Source of the DNA: Chrysomallon squamiferum
Lineage: Eukaryota; Mollusca; Gastropoda; Neomphalida; Peltospiridae
DNA length: 64,000 nt
NCBI GenBank assembly: GCA_012295275.1
Contig: CM022671.1
Coordinates: 33,523,183 to 33,587,182 of the forward strand
Direction of reading: 5' to 3'
The translations under genes and the position numbers were made by a program. Numbering within the stretch: position 1 is the stretch's first letter; each line of letters opens with the position of its first letter. The notes beneath the pieces were generated by a model. The model did not search any database and was not told where the DNA came from. It worked only from the letters and a program-made list of their open reading frames with translations. Below are positions 1-12,082 of the stretch, piece by piece.

Positions 1-1990
1 CTAGTTATAAAACATGGTATATATTATAATAGTTTTATAATAATATAGAGACTGCATTATGATAATACATCAACAAGAATATTATTTTCTCTGAATATTT
101 TCAATTTGAAAATGTGACATTAAATTCTGTAATCATTAAACATTTAATAGAAGAAAATCTACTACTTTATTTACATAATCCTTAAGGTTTCTTGAATATT
201 ATACATAAAAAAAAATATTAAAATATTTTACATATAATTTATGAAATAAGAACAAAGTAGAAAAGAAAATACTACACTAAAATCCCACCAGTCTATTTTA
301 GTTGCTAAGCACAAAGAATTAAAAAAATAAAATATATATATATAATATAAATCTTATAAGAAAAAAACATTATATGAGTGCACAAAAATACATAAAGAAA
401 TACATTTTTAAATTAATTCCAAATTAAGAAAGACATAACTCCTCTTTCGGTGTATTTACACAATTCATTGTTCATATTAAAATGTGCAACTGTGAAACTT
501 TGTAAAAACATGGACAAAGATAAAAATATAGTGCAGTGAATTTATTTAGTCTTTTTCCACAAAATATTTTACATTTTCTCACGCACACACACACACACAC
601 ATTATATACATGTATAGCAAAAACAAAAACAACTTTGATGGTCATCGTTGTAGTTTTACAAACGCAAGACCAAAATAGGCATCCTAACATCAGTCTTTAC
701 ATATATAGGTATAGATCCTCATAAGTATGAATTTATTAAATCATTTAACTCTGTCATGAGAATAGATGAAGTTCAGTAATTCTTTAACATAATTTAATAT
801 TCAAAAATGCAAAACAAACATAAATAATAATAATAATTAAAATTTATAAATCAAACATAATAAAAAAAAAGAATAATAATAAATTAAATGAATCTCTACA
901 TATTTATCCCATCAGAAATAAAAATAAAAATATGTAAGTTCCAGAATTCTAATAAGCTTGTTATTTATTATTGTCATACTTTATTAATGGTAAAGTAACA
1001 AATTAAACAAACTCATGGAAGTATTGTGTGTTTAATATGTTATTTTTTGTACTGCACCTGGCACACATTCACATTCAAATGTATATAGATTTTTTATTAA
1101 TTCTTATTTACTTATTTATTCTTATTTTATTATGATTTTGTTATTATGTTTGAATGTGTATCCAGATTAATCAGAACATTAAAGTGTACTAGATGCAGTA
1201 CAAAATGCTAAATATTTATATATACTTAAATTTCAAGAACTGTCTCACTGGTTTATCTAGATAAAACTAAACCTACATATTACAGTGAATGCATCTGAAA
1301 GATAATAAAGTAATGTACATTTTCTCAGTTATAAAAATATTCAGCAGAATGTCTAAGCTTTTGGCAGAAGGGCTGTGGCAAGGCACATCAAAGAACTTAT
1401 TTTGTAGTTGCATAGTTTAGAAAGATTCCTATTTTTCAAGTTATTAATACAGTATATTTATTATGAAACAATTTTTCCCAAACTAGCATCAGTTCTAGTC
1501 TGACAACACATTTATTTAATTATTAATTTATTTATTTGTATTTTAAATTGATTATTTCTGGCATATTTAGTGTGAGTATGAATATTTGTGTTAAGCATTT
1601 AGCTGCACATACACATCATCTCTTTATAGAGATGTCTCTGTGACTGTGCAAGTGTACAAAGTTTATATCCAAATGTCAGTAACTTGATACTCTATTACTT
1701 CAAATCACTGGTCTTATTCATTATTAAAAGTTTCATTTATTATGCAGAGTTCTTTAACATTTAAAAAACAAACAAAAAACATTTATTAACTATTTGAAGT
1801 AAATTGTAAACCACTACACCATAGTAAGTTGTTAGATAAGCTGTAAATCCCTTGTACTTTTAATTTTAAGTTTCCAATTTAGAACTTTTATTACTGTATG
1901 TATTTGGTCACATCGGGTAGACAAAAGAAATAGTGATATATGACACAGTTTGTTGTTATATGCCCAGTTCTGTATGAAAATTTCGCTGAA
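1..1990. other. 3' flank of SH2-WW copy 1, no gene
   Basis: This AT-rich noncoding stretch lies downstream of the minus-strand copy 1 gene. It is collinear with 7669-9898 and 20530-22994, which flank copies 2 and 3, so it belongs to the triplicated unit. A CA microsatellite lies near 583-600. Short open frames around 472-724 recur in all three units but are built on the microsatellite and on A/T-rich sequence. They may be 3' untranslated or intergenic DNA. No splice-bounded coding exon is visible. Confidence 0.6.
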
Positions 1991-2194
1991 CACTAAGTCA
2001 ACCTTGCTGAGGATGTCTCTCTGGATCAGAACTGTCTTTTTCTGTACATCACTACTGGACCTGTGGGGAAGTACAAGTAAGACTTTCCAGTCAGGTACTG
2101 ATGCTCTCCTTTGGCTTTCTGTCTTGAGTTAGCATTAATATCATAAACCGACATATCCCTGACATCAAGATATTGCCTTTGATTAATATGGAGA

Positions 2195-2860
2195 ATCTGC
2201 CTTCCATTCATATTAGAATTCAGTATGTCTCTGCCGTCATCATTAAGCCTATCCTTCACATCAGCATTCTTCCTTCCATTCATATTAGCATTCAGCCTGT
2301 CTCTGTTGTCATCATTAAGTCTATCCTTGACATCAACATTCTGCCTTCCATTCACATTACCATACAGCCTTTCTCTCTTATCATCATTAAACCTATCTTT
2401 GATATCAGCATTATGCTATCCATTGGCAATAACATTCAGCCTTTGTCTTATGTCATAATTAAGCCTATCCTTGAGATCAGCTTTCTGCCTTCCATTGATA
2501 TTAGTATTCAGCCTTTCTCTGTTGTCGTCGTTAAGGCTATCGTTGACATGAGCATTCTGATTTCCATTGTCATTAGCATTCAGCCTTTGTCTTATGTCAT
2601 CATTAAGCCTATCCTTCAGATCAGCATTCAACTTTCCATTGACATTAGCATTCAGCGTTTCTCTGTTGTCATCATTACGCGTATCCTTGACATCAACATT
2701 CTGCCGTCCATTGACATTAGCACTCAACCTTTCTCTCTTATTATTATTAAGCCAATTCATGACATAAGCATTCTTCCATCTATTCATATTAGTACTCAGC
2801 CTTTCTCTTTTATCATCATTAAGCCTATCCTTAACATTAATATCCTGCCTTCTATATTGC
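2195..2860 (-). repeat. 72-bp coding minisatellite, copy 1 (about 9 units)
   Basis: A tandem array with a 72-bp period. On the minus strand each unit encodes a 24-residue motif of the form NGRQNADVKDRLNDDNRERL followed by NANV. About nine diverged units are present. A TAG codon at 2416-2418 replaces the Arg codon of one unit, so the array is no longer open. The plus-strand open frame across this array is only its reverse complement. Confidence 0.85.
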
Positions 2861-4381
2861 AGCTGTTCACTTGGTGAAGTTGCTTCTGATACTGTGCTTC
2901 CTGAATTCTCAAACTCGCTATTATCTGAAGATAGGAACTGTTTATTTACAGGTACAACCTGCTGTCCAATATCCAATGCAGAGTGGTAATTATCCAATTT
3001 CTTCCTTTTGTTAAAAGTTTTTCGAGGATTATGTCACATTCTGGACTGAAGAGAATACTGGGTGGTGCAAACCCATTATCCTTGCTTAGACGAATGATGG
3101 TCTGTCGTTGTCCTTCAGTTATGTTCAGCAGCAGCTGAGGAGGAAAATTCCATGTGGTCCGACCATTGACGTCCTGATAGAAGAGTTTGTTTTTTGTAGC
3201 AGCCTCTTGACTTCTGTGAAGTGTCCAGCCATCTGGCAGGGCAGCATCTATGAGAAGAATCCCACATTCACATCTTTCTAAATGCTTCAGTTTCCTTGTA
3301 AGGGTCTGTAACTTAGGAGCATTTTCATCAAGTGGGGTTGATTAATAAACATCATCCATGTTGGCACAGTCTGGAGGAGGCAATGGTGGTCGACTGTCTG
3401 GTACACTAGCTTTCCTCTGACGGTCCTTTTCAGTGATGTTTGTTCTTATGTCTGGAGCTTTCTGACTGGATGATCGCAGCCCAATGGCTACTGCTTTTAC
3501 TTCAGTTACCCTATCAAGTGGCTGAATAATGGTATTCTTTTCTGCTTTCTGAGAGAAGAAGTGCTGGAACTTCTTACAGGATGTGCTCTTTTAGCTTCTG
3601 TAAAACAAAACAGTGTTTACTCCTCTTTTATGAAATAGGTTAAAGAATACTTTGGATATAAAAGAGATATGTTAATGTTGAAATATCTATCATTAGTCAA
3701 GGAAATAATATTTATAGGCATTTTCTACATTTAAAGAGAGTTAAAAAAATGCAATTAATCTGAGATAATTTAGTGTGAACCTAAACTTTAACTATATAAT
3801 ATAATTATAATAATAATTTAATGCAACGATAACAACAAAAAGTAAATGATAAAACTATATCAATAATAACATAAAACAACAACAACAACAAAAAAACATT
3901 ATGAACAGCAACCATAATAATAATAATAACAACAGAATTAATATTAGAATTAGTGATAGTAATCGTGATCTAATACAAGAGTGCTGTATAGTAAAGATAC
4001 CAAATCGCTGTACCTGGACTCATTGCTAAGAAGGACGGCTGTCGTGAGTTTGCTGATGTCGCAGGTAGTATCATGACCATCTGTTCATCGGGCTGCATCG
4101 TTCTTTTACTCACACCGCCCAACCTTTCGTAGTCCGAGTAGTTGTTAATTGGATAGAGCAAGCGCACATTCTCTATGTTTTGAAAGTTACGTATACTGTG
4201 CTGCTTGTAAAATGTACACAGTTTCATGAATGACATGAATTTGATTCCAGGAACGATAAAATACTGGATATGTACACCTTGTTTCTCTATAACAACATTT
4301 ATATGTCGTACAGAACTTTCACCGATACTGTAGAATAGATAAATAAATAAACAAATCAATAACTGATATCAATAACAGTAA

Positions 4382-4419
<38 letters not shown>

Positions 4420-4438
4420 ATAATAATAATAATAATAA
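4382..4438. repeat. TAC/TAA trinucleotide tract
   Basis: About 12 TAC units followed by about 6 TAA units in the copy 1 intron. Copy 2 has a TAA-only tract at the matching place (about 12042-12080), and copy 3 has CAA/TAA. Confidence 0.9.
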
Positions 4439-4664
4439 TTCATAACAGTAACACTAATAAACGATGAGATAAATTAAAAAGTTAATACATTTTAAAATTA
4501 AGAAGCAATATCAAATAAGCTGTTATTGGTACACTGCCTTTTTAGAAAACAATATCAGTATACTTGACAAAGATATCACTGACAATCATACAGTAAACAA
4601 GAACAGTTATAAAATGAAATCGCAAAAAATAAAATAAAATCAATCTGAAAACATTTTTCTTTAA

Positions 4665-4705
4665 ACCTAAATGTTTTGAAACAAATTATTTCAAAACGTT
4701 TAGGT
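4665..4705. repeat. intronic inverted repeat (hairpin)
   Basis: Two 17-base arms (4665-4681 and 4689-4705) are complementary except at one position and are separated by a 7-base loop. The hairpin lies in the intron between the two exons that split the SH2 domain. Copy 2 has the same structure with perfect 15-base arms at 12295-12331. In copy 3 it is eroded. Function is unknown. Confidence 0.7.
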
Positions 4706-6403
4706 ATTTATTATATTACTAACCATTTATCATCAAGAATTATTTTCTGATATTCACACTCATTATTTTTACACCATAAATATACTGATATTCTCATATT
4801 TTACCTGACAGATAAAGTTAAGTAGTTATCTCCCTTCGTACTCAGTCGCAACAGATAACATCCAGTACTTACAGGACGGTAATGTTTAATGTACCTTGTC
4901 GCCTGTAGAATAAAAATACAAATAAATTAGATAATGAAATATTAAAAGTAATCAAAATTAGTTAATAAATGATAGACACATAATATACATGTACAAATAT
5001 AAAATCTTATAAAGAAACAAACCAACCAATTATCCTGATCTCATCATGAAGTGAAGCATATAGACACGAACATCTTCACATATATAAATAAACAAACAAA
5101 CTCATGCCCATATACTTACCTATCTACCTGCCTACTTACGTATCTATGTATCTAATCAGTGCACGAAAGCATAACCTTATATTTACAATTCTAATAATTT
5201 TGAGAAGAATGACATAAAATGTGTAACAGTACTAGACTGCACAAGAGGTGGCAGCATTAATCATAAACGATAATACTGCAGATACAATATATCTACATCT
5301 TTACATCTCTATTGAGATAAGTTATTTTGCTTTAATTTAATAAGATGCAGTAGATTTTAAGATCGTGTCCTCACAAAAGACCCATCAGTCTATTATTTAT
5401 TTTACCCAGTGATTCACAGTTGATGTACAAAAATCTATATGGTAAGTGCTATGTTGTCTGCAGGATGGTGCATGTCTAAAGGGTCTCTTGCTGTTAATCA
5501 GAAAGAGTAGCTCACAAAATGGCAGCAGTGGGATTCCTCTATCATTATCTGAGTGGTCCTTAAGCCTAAACTTTAAAAACATAGGTATGATAATTATGTT
5601 GATGGCATCATAAAATACAAATTACTTCATTTCTTTATTCAAAATGTTTAGTTATAACATCTGCGTATAAATACACAATCAACAAAGTCAAAAATCTATA
5701 TATAACTGTAAATATTAATATGACAATGAAATATGTATATACATCCATATATACAAACCATACAACAATAAACATTGATAACTCAGTGACAATATATGTA
5801 TGACATATAACATATCAGAAACTTACCTCTTGACTATTTGTAATGTCTGGAAAGAAGAAGGGTAAAGTTGCAATTTCCTCTGGTACATAATTCGTATGAT
5901 TAGCTTCAGCCATCACTGGTGTGAGGATTCTGTTAAACGTTTTTGTGTACTTCTGAGCTAAATAACAACACAGTATTATCATTTGATAGTATATGAGTGT
6001 TTGTATAATATCTATTTTAAGGAATGTTTTTAAATAAAAAGTTGGCACACAATCAAATTACCATTCACAAAGCAATTATGTTTGAATAATAATTGTGCCT
6101 TCAGTTGGAAGAATAGTACGAAGAAAAAAAAATCAATAAAAAATAGTGAAGTAACAAGGAAACTGAAAATGTCAATAGATACTAAATAAATTAAAAATAA
6201 AAATATTGTCTAGAAGCTGAGTATTTAGTTCCAGTGAGTCATACTGACCTAAATAGTATCGATTTTATAAATCAAAACAGTCAAAACCAGATTACACACA
6301 TTGTAAGTGTTTAATTTATAAATATATTATTAGAGCATAAACTGCTAGTGTTCCTATAATAAATATTATTATTAGTGATGAAATAAGAACTGTAATTAAT
6401 AAT

Positions 6404-6451
<48 letters not shown>

Positions 6452-6810
6452 AATAATAATAAAATAAGAATAAGAATAAATAATAATAATCATAATAAAT
6501 AATAATAATAATAATACAAATTAAAATCTTCAAATTCTGTTGACGATGGTTCAAAACCTATATAAAATATCCTGAATTAAATAACAATCATTTGATACAC
6601 AACTACTTTATAGTTTTCTTTCTAAGCAGCAAAAATATTGCAACTAATAACAACGTAGGTATTAACTTCATAATGAAATCTTTAACTATATTCCAATATG
6701 TAATGTTACCCATAACAAACCAAAATACATTATTAGAGCAAAATCTAAGGGAATAAAGTGAAACAGTTAATTGATTTTCATATTTTCAATTAAGAAAATT
6801 ATCTCAAAAG

Positions 6811-7634
6811 ATAAATAGACTATAAATGTGTTTGTACCAAAAATATAGTATAGTGGTTTTATGATAAAACAACATTTTTAACACATTCACCTCAGTCTTG
6901 GGCATTTTGTGCTAATGATTCAGTTTCTATGTTTTCAACGTACTTTCAAGAGTCCTAGCAAACAGTAAATGTTTTTCAAGATTAAACCCATCAAAACTGA
7001 CATTGAATTGTATGATTCCCTTGTGATTTTTGGCATTTTGCACAACAGGTTTAGGAAAGATATACAAAATTAAATCAGCCTCAACTGAGCTTATTTCTTC
7101 CTGGACAGGCTCAATAAATGCACATGACATAGCGTGGGAGATTTTCTGAGAAAATGGTATGTACATTTTATGGATAAATAAGTAAATTTTGTATACTTCC
7201 TAATTTTTATTTTATGTATTCAAACTAATCTTTTCCAGTGATATCTATTATGAGACAAGGAGAATAGGAGAATAGTTGCATTTTGCCAAATGTCAAGTGA
7301 TCTTTCATGTCATTGGTGTGCCTTGGTCTGTTCTCTTCTGTTAATGTACTACTACTACTACTACTACTAGTAATAATAATAATAATAATAATTCTATTAC
7401 AGATACTATTACTACTAATTCTCCTCTAAGTATTATTACACATATTATTATAATGTGTTAAGATAAAAGAAAGATAGTATATTTTCAGATTCTATCAGTG
7501 TTTTCATATGTTATTATTATTGGTTTCCAGTAATCTGTCCTTAAAATTAGGTTACAGAATCAAATGGGAATATAAATAGACTATAAATGTGTTTGTACCA
7601 AAAATATAGTATAGTGGTTTTATGATAAAACAAC
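6811..7634. repeat. 63-bp direct repeats flanking a 0.7-kb segment
   Basis: The 63 bases at 6811-6873 recur identically at 7572-7634. The segment between them (6874-7571) corresponds to 18417-19100 in unit 2. In unit 2 the sequence is present only on the right side (near 19090) and is partly diverged. The identical flanks point to a recent recombination, template-switch or gene-conversion event in unit 1. Confidence 0.75.
6944..7145 (-). other. possible upstream exon of copy 1
   Basis: On the minus strand an acceptor (TTTCTCAG) is followed by 67 open codons, including an ATG at 7130, and a possible donor GTACGT after 6944. The end phase (1) matches the entry phase of exon 5957-5827, so the two could splice in frame. 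I do not recognise the encoded peptide. Against coding status, the unit 2 counterpart (18455-18688) has changed this donor GT to CT and contains internal indels of 1 and 2 bases. No copy is seen in unit 3. Confidence 0.3.
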
Positions 7635-7668
7635 AAAAATATAGTAGGATTATGAAAGTACAACAACC

Positions 7669-8229
7669 TCTAGTTATAAAACATGATATATATTATAATA
7701 GTTTTATAATAATATAGAGACTGTATTATGATAATACATGAGCAAGAATATTATTTTCTCTGAATATTTTCAATTTGAAAATGTGACATTAAATTCTGTA
7801 ATCATTAAACATTTAATAGAAGAAAATCTACTACTTTATTTACATAATCCTTAAGTTTTCTTGAATATTATACATATAAAAAAGTATTAAAATATTTTAC
7901 ATATAATTTATGAAATAAGAACAAAGTAGAAAAGAAAATACTACACTAAAATCCCACCAGTCTATTTTAGTTGCTAAGCACAAAGAATTAAAAAAATAAA
8001 ATATATATATAATATAAATTTTTATATGAGTGCACAAAAATACATAAAGAAATACATTTTTAAATTAATTCCAAATTAAGAAAGATATAACTCCTCTTTC
8101 GGTGTATTTACACAATTCATTGTTCATATTAAAATGTGCAACTGTGAAACTTTGTAAAAACATGGACAAAGATAAAAATATAGTGCAGTGAATTTATTTA
8201 GTCTTTTTCCACAAAATATTTTACATTTT

Positions 8230-8278
<49 letters not shown>

Positions 8279-9898
8279 CAAAAACAAAAACAACTTTGAT
8301 GGTCATCGTTGTAGTTTTACAAATGCAAGACCAAAATAGGCATCCTAACATCAGTCTTTACATATATAGGTATAGATCCTCATAAGTATGAATTTATTAA
8401 ATCATTTAACTCTGTCATGAGAATAGATGAAGTTCAGTAATTTTTTAACATAATTTAATATTCAAAAATGCAAAACAAACATAAATAATAATAATAATTA
8501 AAATTTAAAAAATGAAACATAATAAAAAAACAAGAATAATAATAAATTAAATGAATCTCTACATATTTATCCCATCAGAAATAAAAATAAAAATGTGAAT
8601 GTTCCCGTATTCTAATAAGCTTGTTATTTATTATTGTCATACTTTATTAGTAGTAAAGTAAAAAATTAGATAAACTCAGGGAAGCATTGTGTGTTTAATA
8701 TGTTATTTTGTACTGCATCTGGTACACATTCACCTTCAAATGTATATAGACTTTTTATTAATTCTTATTTACTTATTTATTCTTATTTTATTATGATTTT
8801 GTTATTATGTTTGAATGTGTATCCAGATTAATCAGAACATTAAAGTGTACTAGATGCAGTACAAAATGCTAAATATTTTCAAGAACTGTCTCACTGGTTT
8901 ATCTAGATAAAACTAAACCTACATATTACAGTGAATGCATCTGAAAGATAATAAAGTACTGTACATTTTCTAAGTTACAAAAATATTCAGCAGAATGTCT
9001 AAGCTTTTGGCAGAAGGGCTGTGGCAAGGCACATCAAAGAACTTATTTTGTAGTTGCATAGTTTAGAAAGATTCCTATTTTTCAAATTATTAATACAGTA
9101 TGTTTATAATGAAACAATTTTTCCCAAACTAGCATCAGTTCTAGTCTGACAACACAACATTTATTTAATTATTAATTTATTTATTTGTATTTTAAATTGA
9201 TTATTTCTGGCATATTTATTGTGAGTATGAATATTTGTGTTAAGCATTTAGCTGCACATACACATCATCTCTTTATAAAGATGTCTCTGTGACTGTGCAA
9301 GTGTACAAAGTTTATATGCAAATGTCAGTAACTTGGTACTCTATTACTTCAAATCACTGGTCTTATTCATTATTAAAAGTTTCATTTATTATGCAGTGTC
9401 GTTTAACATTAAGAAAAAGAGACAATATATCATTCATTATCCATTTGAAGTAAATTGTAAACCACAACACCATAAATGTTGTTAGCTAAGTTATAAATCC
9501 TTTGTAGTTTAATTTTAAGTTTAGAACTTTTATTACTGAGTGTATTTGGTCACATCACTATTTCCCCAATTACAGCAGTGCTGATGACTAAGTTTCTATC
9601 AGCGAGACATTATTATGCAGTGTCATTTAACATTAAGAAAAAGAGACAATATATCATTCATTATCCATTTGAAGTAAATTATAAACCACTACACCATACA
9701 AAGTTGTTAGCTAAGCTCTAAATCCCTTGTACTTTAATTTTAAATTTAGAACTTTTATTACTGAATGTATTTGGTCACATAACTATTTCCCCAACTATAG
9801 CAGTTTCTATCGGCCATTCAAAAGAAATAGTTAGTGAAATATTACACAGTTTGTTGTTATATGCCCAGTTCTGTCTTCAAATTTTGCTGAACACTAAG
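7669..9898. other. 3' flank of SH2-WW copy 2, no gene
   Basis: Collinear with 1-1990 and 20530-22994. It contains a CA tract of about 23 units at 8232-8277. A local duplication of about 190 bases (near 9393-9560 and 9610-9790) repeats sequence around a GTCATTTAACATTAAG-like motif. No coding exon is supported. Confidence 0.6.
8232..8277. repeat. CA microsatellite, unit 2
   Basis: About 23 CA units in the 3' flank of copy 2. This site is short CA in unit 1 (about 583-600) and is replaced by AT in unit 3. Confidence 0.95.
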
Positions 9899-12041
9899 TC
9901 AGACTTGCTGAGGCTGTCTGTCTGGATCAGAACTGCATTTTCTGTACATCATAACTGGACCTGTGGGGACATACATGTAAGACTTTCCATTGAGGTCTCC
10001 TTGTGCACTCTGTCTTGTGTTAGCATTGACATCATAAATTGACATGTCTCTGGCATCAACAGTTTGCCTTTGATTAATAAGGACAATCTGCCTTCCGTTC
10101 ATGTCAGCATTCAGTCTGTCTCTGTTGTCATCATTAAGCCTATGCTTGACAACAGCATTCTGCCTTCCATTCATATTAGCATTCAGCCTTTCTCTGTTGT
10201 CATCATTAAGCCTATGCTCGATATCAGCATTATGCCTTCTATTCACATTAGCATTCAGCCTTTCTCTGTTGTCATCGTTAAGCCTATGCTCGATATCAGC
10301 ATTATGCCTTCCATTCACATTAGCATTCAGCCTTTCTCTGTTGTCATCATTAAACCTATCACTGACATCAGCATTCTGCCTTCCATTCACATTAGCATTC
10401 AGCCTTTCTCTGTTGTCATCATTAAGCCTATCCCTGACATAAGCATTCTGCCTTCGATTTTGCAACTGTTGACTTGGTGAAGTTGCTTCTGATACTGTGC
10501 TTCCTGAATTCTCAAACTCGCTATTATCTGAAGATAGGAACTGTTTATTTACAGGTACAACCTGCTGTCCAATATCCAATGCAGAGTGGTAATTATCCAA
10601 TTTCTTCCTTTTTGTTAAAAGTTTTTCGAGGATCATGTCACATTCTGGACTGAAGAGAATTCTGGGTGGTGCAAACCCACTTTCGTTGCTTAGACGAATG
10701 ATGGTCTGTCGTTGTCCTTCAGTTATGTTCAGCAGCAGCTGAGGAGGAAAATTCCATGTGGTCCAACCATTGACATCCTGATAGAAGAGCTTGTTTTTTG
10801 CAGCAGCCTCTTGACTTCTGTGAAGTGTCCAGCCATCTGGCAGGGCAGCATCTGTGAGAAGAATCCCACAATCACATCTTTCTGAATTCTTCAGTTTCCT
10901 TCTAAGTATCTCTAACTTAGGAGCATTTTCATCAAGTGGGGTTGAGTAATAAACATCATCCATGTTTGCACAGTTTGGAGGAGGCAGTGGTGCTCGACTG
11001 TCTGGTACACTAGCTTTCCTCTGATGGTACTTTTCAGTGATGTTTGTTCTTATGTCTGGAGCTTTCTGACTGGGTGATGGCACCCAGCTGGCTACTGCTT
11101 TTACCTGAGTTACGCTATCAAGTGACATGTGTTTTTCACTGCTGTGGCTCAATAATGGTATTCTTTTCTTCTTTCTGAAAGATGAAGTGCTGGAACTTCT
11201 TACAGGATGTGCTCTTTTAGCTTCTGGAAAACAAAAAAGTGTTTACTCCTCTTTTATGAAATAGGTTAAAGAATACTTTGGATATAAAAGAGATATGTTA
11301 ATGTTGAAATATCTATCATTAGTCAAAGAAATAATATTTATTCGCATTTTCTACATTTAAAGACAGTTAAAAAAAACTGCACTTAATCTGAGATAATTTA
11401 GTGTGAACCTAAACTTTAACTATATAATATAATTATAATAATAATTTAATACGATAACAACAAAAGAGTAAATGATAAAAAAGATAATAAAAATAGAAAC
11501 AACTATATCAATAATAGTATAAAAGAACAACAAAAATAATGATCAACAGAAACAATGATAATAATAATAATAACAACAGAATTAATATTAGAATTAGTGA
11601 TAGTAACAATAATTTAATACAAGAGTGCTGTATAGTAAAGATACCAAATCGCTGTACCTGGACTCATTGCTAAGAAGGATGGATGTAGTGAGTTTGCTGA
11701 TGTCGCAGGTGGTATCATGGCCTGTGGTATACCTTTTCCCATCTGTTCATCCGGTTGTATCGTCCTTTTACTCACACTGCCCAACCTTTCGTAGTCCGAG
11801 TAGTTGTTAATTGGATACAGCAAGCACACATTCTCTATGTTTTGCAAGTTACCTATACTGTGCTGCTTGTAAAATGTACACAGTTTCATGAATGACATGA
11901 ATTTGATTCCAGGAACGATGTAATACAGGAAGTGTCCACCTTGTTTCTCCATAACCACATTTATGTGTCGTACGGAACTATCACTTATACTGTAAGATAG
12001 ATAAATAAATAAACAAATTAATAGCCGATATCAACAACAGC

Positions 12042-12082
<41 letters not shown>

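Larger units (their letters stand above)
1990..5957 (-). pseudogene. SH2-WW protein, copy 1 (last exon broken)
   Basis: Exons in transcription order are 5957-5827 (first ATG at 5913), 4902-4805, 4327-4014 and 3597 to about 1990, all with GT-AG borders in the same phases as copies 2 and 3. The first three exons are intact and encode an SH2 domain with the phosphotyrosine-binding Arg in YLLR and a C-terminal LLYPI. The last exon still shows a WW domain (LPDGW, FYQD, TTWNFP) but is damaged. Relative to copy 2 it has a 22-nt deletion near 3520, an in-frame TAA at 3342-3344 (Tyr codon in copy 2), a one-base loss in the T run near 3006-3009, a TAG at 2416-2418 inside the repeat array, and a one-base gain near 2038 that ends the frame early. 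It probably arose by tandem duplication and then decayed. A truncated SH2-only product remains possible. Confidence 0.75.
5958..7668. other. upstream part of duplicated unit 1
   Basis: Noncoding AT-rich sequence 5' of copy 1 exon 1, with a CAA tract at about 6404-6450 and TAA/CTA tracts near 7348-7390. It matches parts of 13378-14500 and 18400-19130 in unit 2, but about 4 kb present in unit 2 is absent here. A possible upstream exon (6944-7145) and two identical 63-bp direct repeats are listed separately. Confidence 0.6.

Noticed and set aside
472-724. Short frames repeated in the three 3' flanks (also 8124-8385 and 20960-21307)
   Set aside because: They depend on the CA/AT microsatellite, differ in frame and length between units, and lack exon borders.
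2173-2877. Long plus-strand open frames over the minisatellite (also 10064-10480)
   Set aside because: They are the reverse complement of the 72-bp coding array; open only because of its periodicity, with no splice or start context.
6311-6493. Val-rich frame over the CAA tract
   Set aside because: Translation of a simple repeat.
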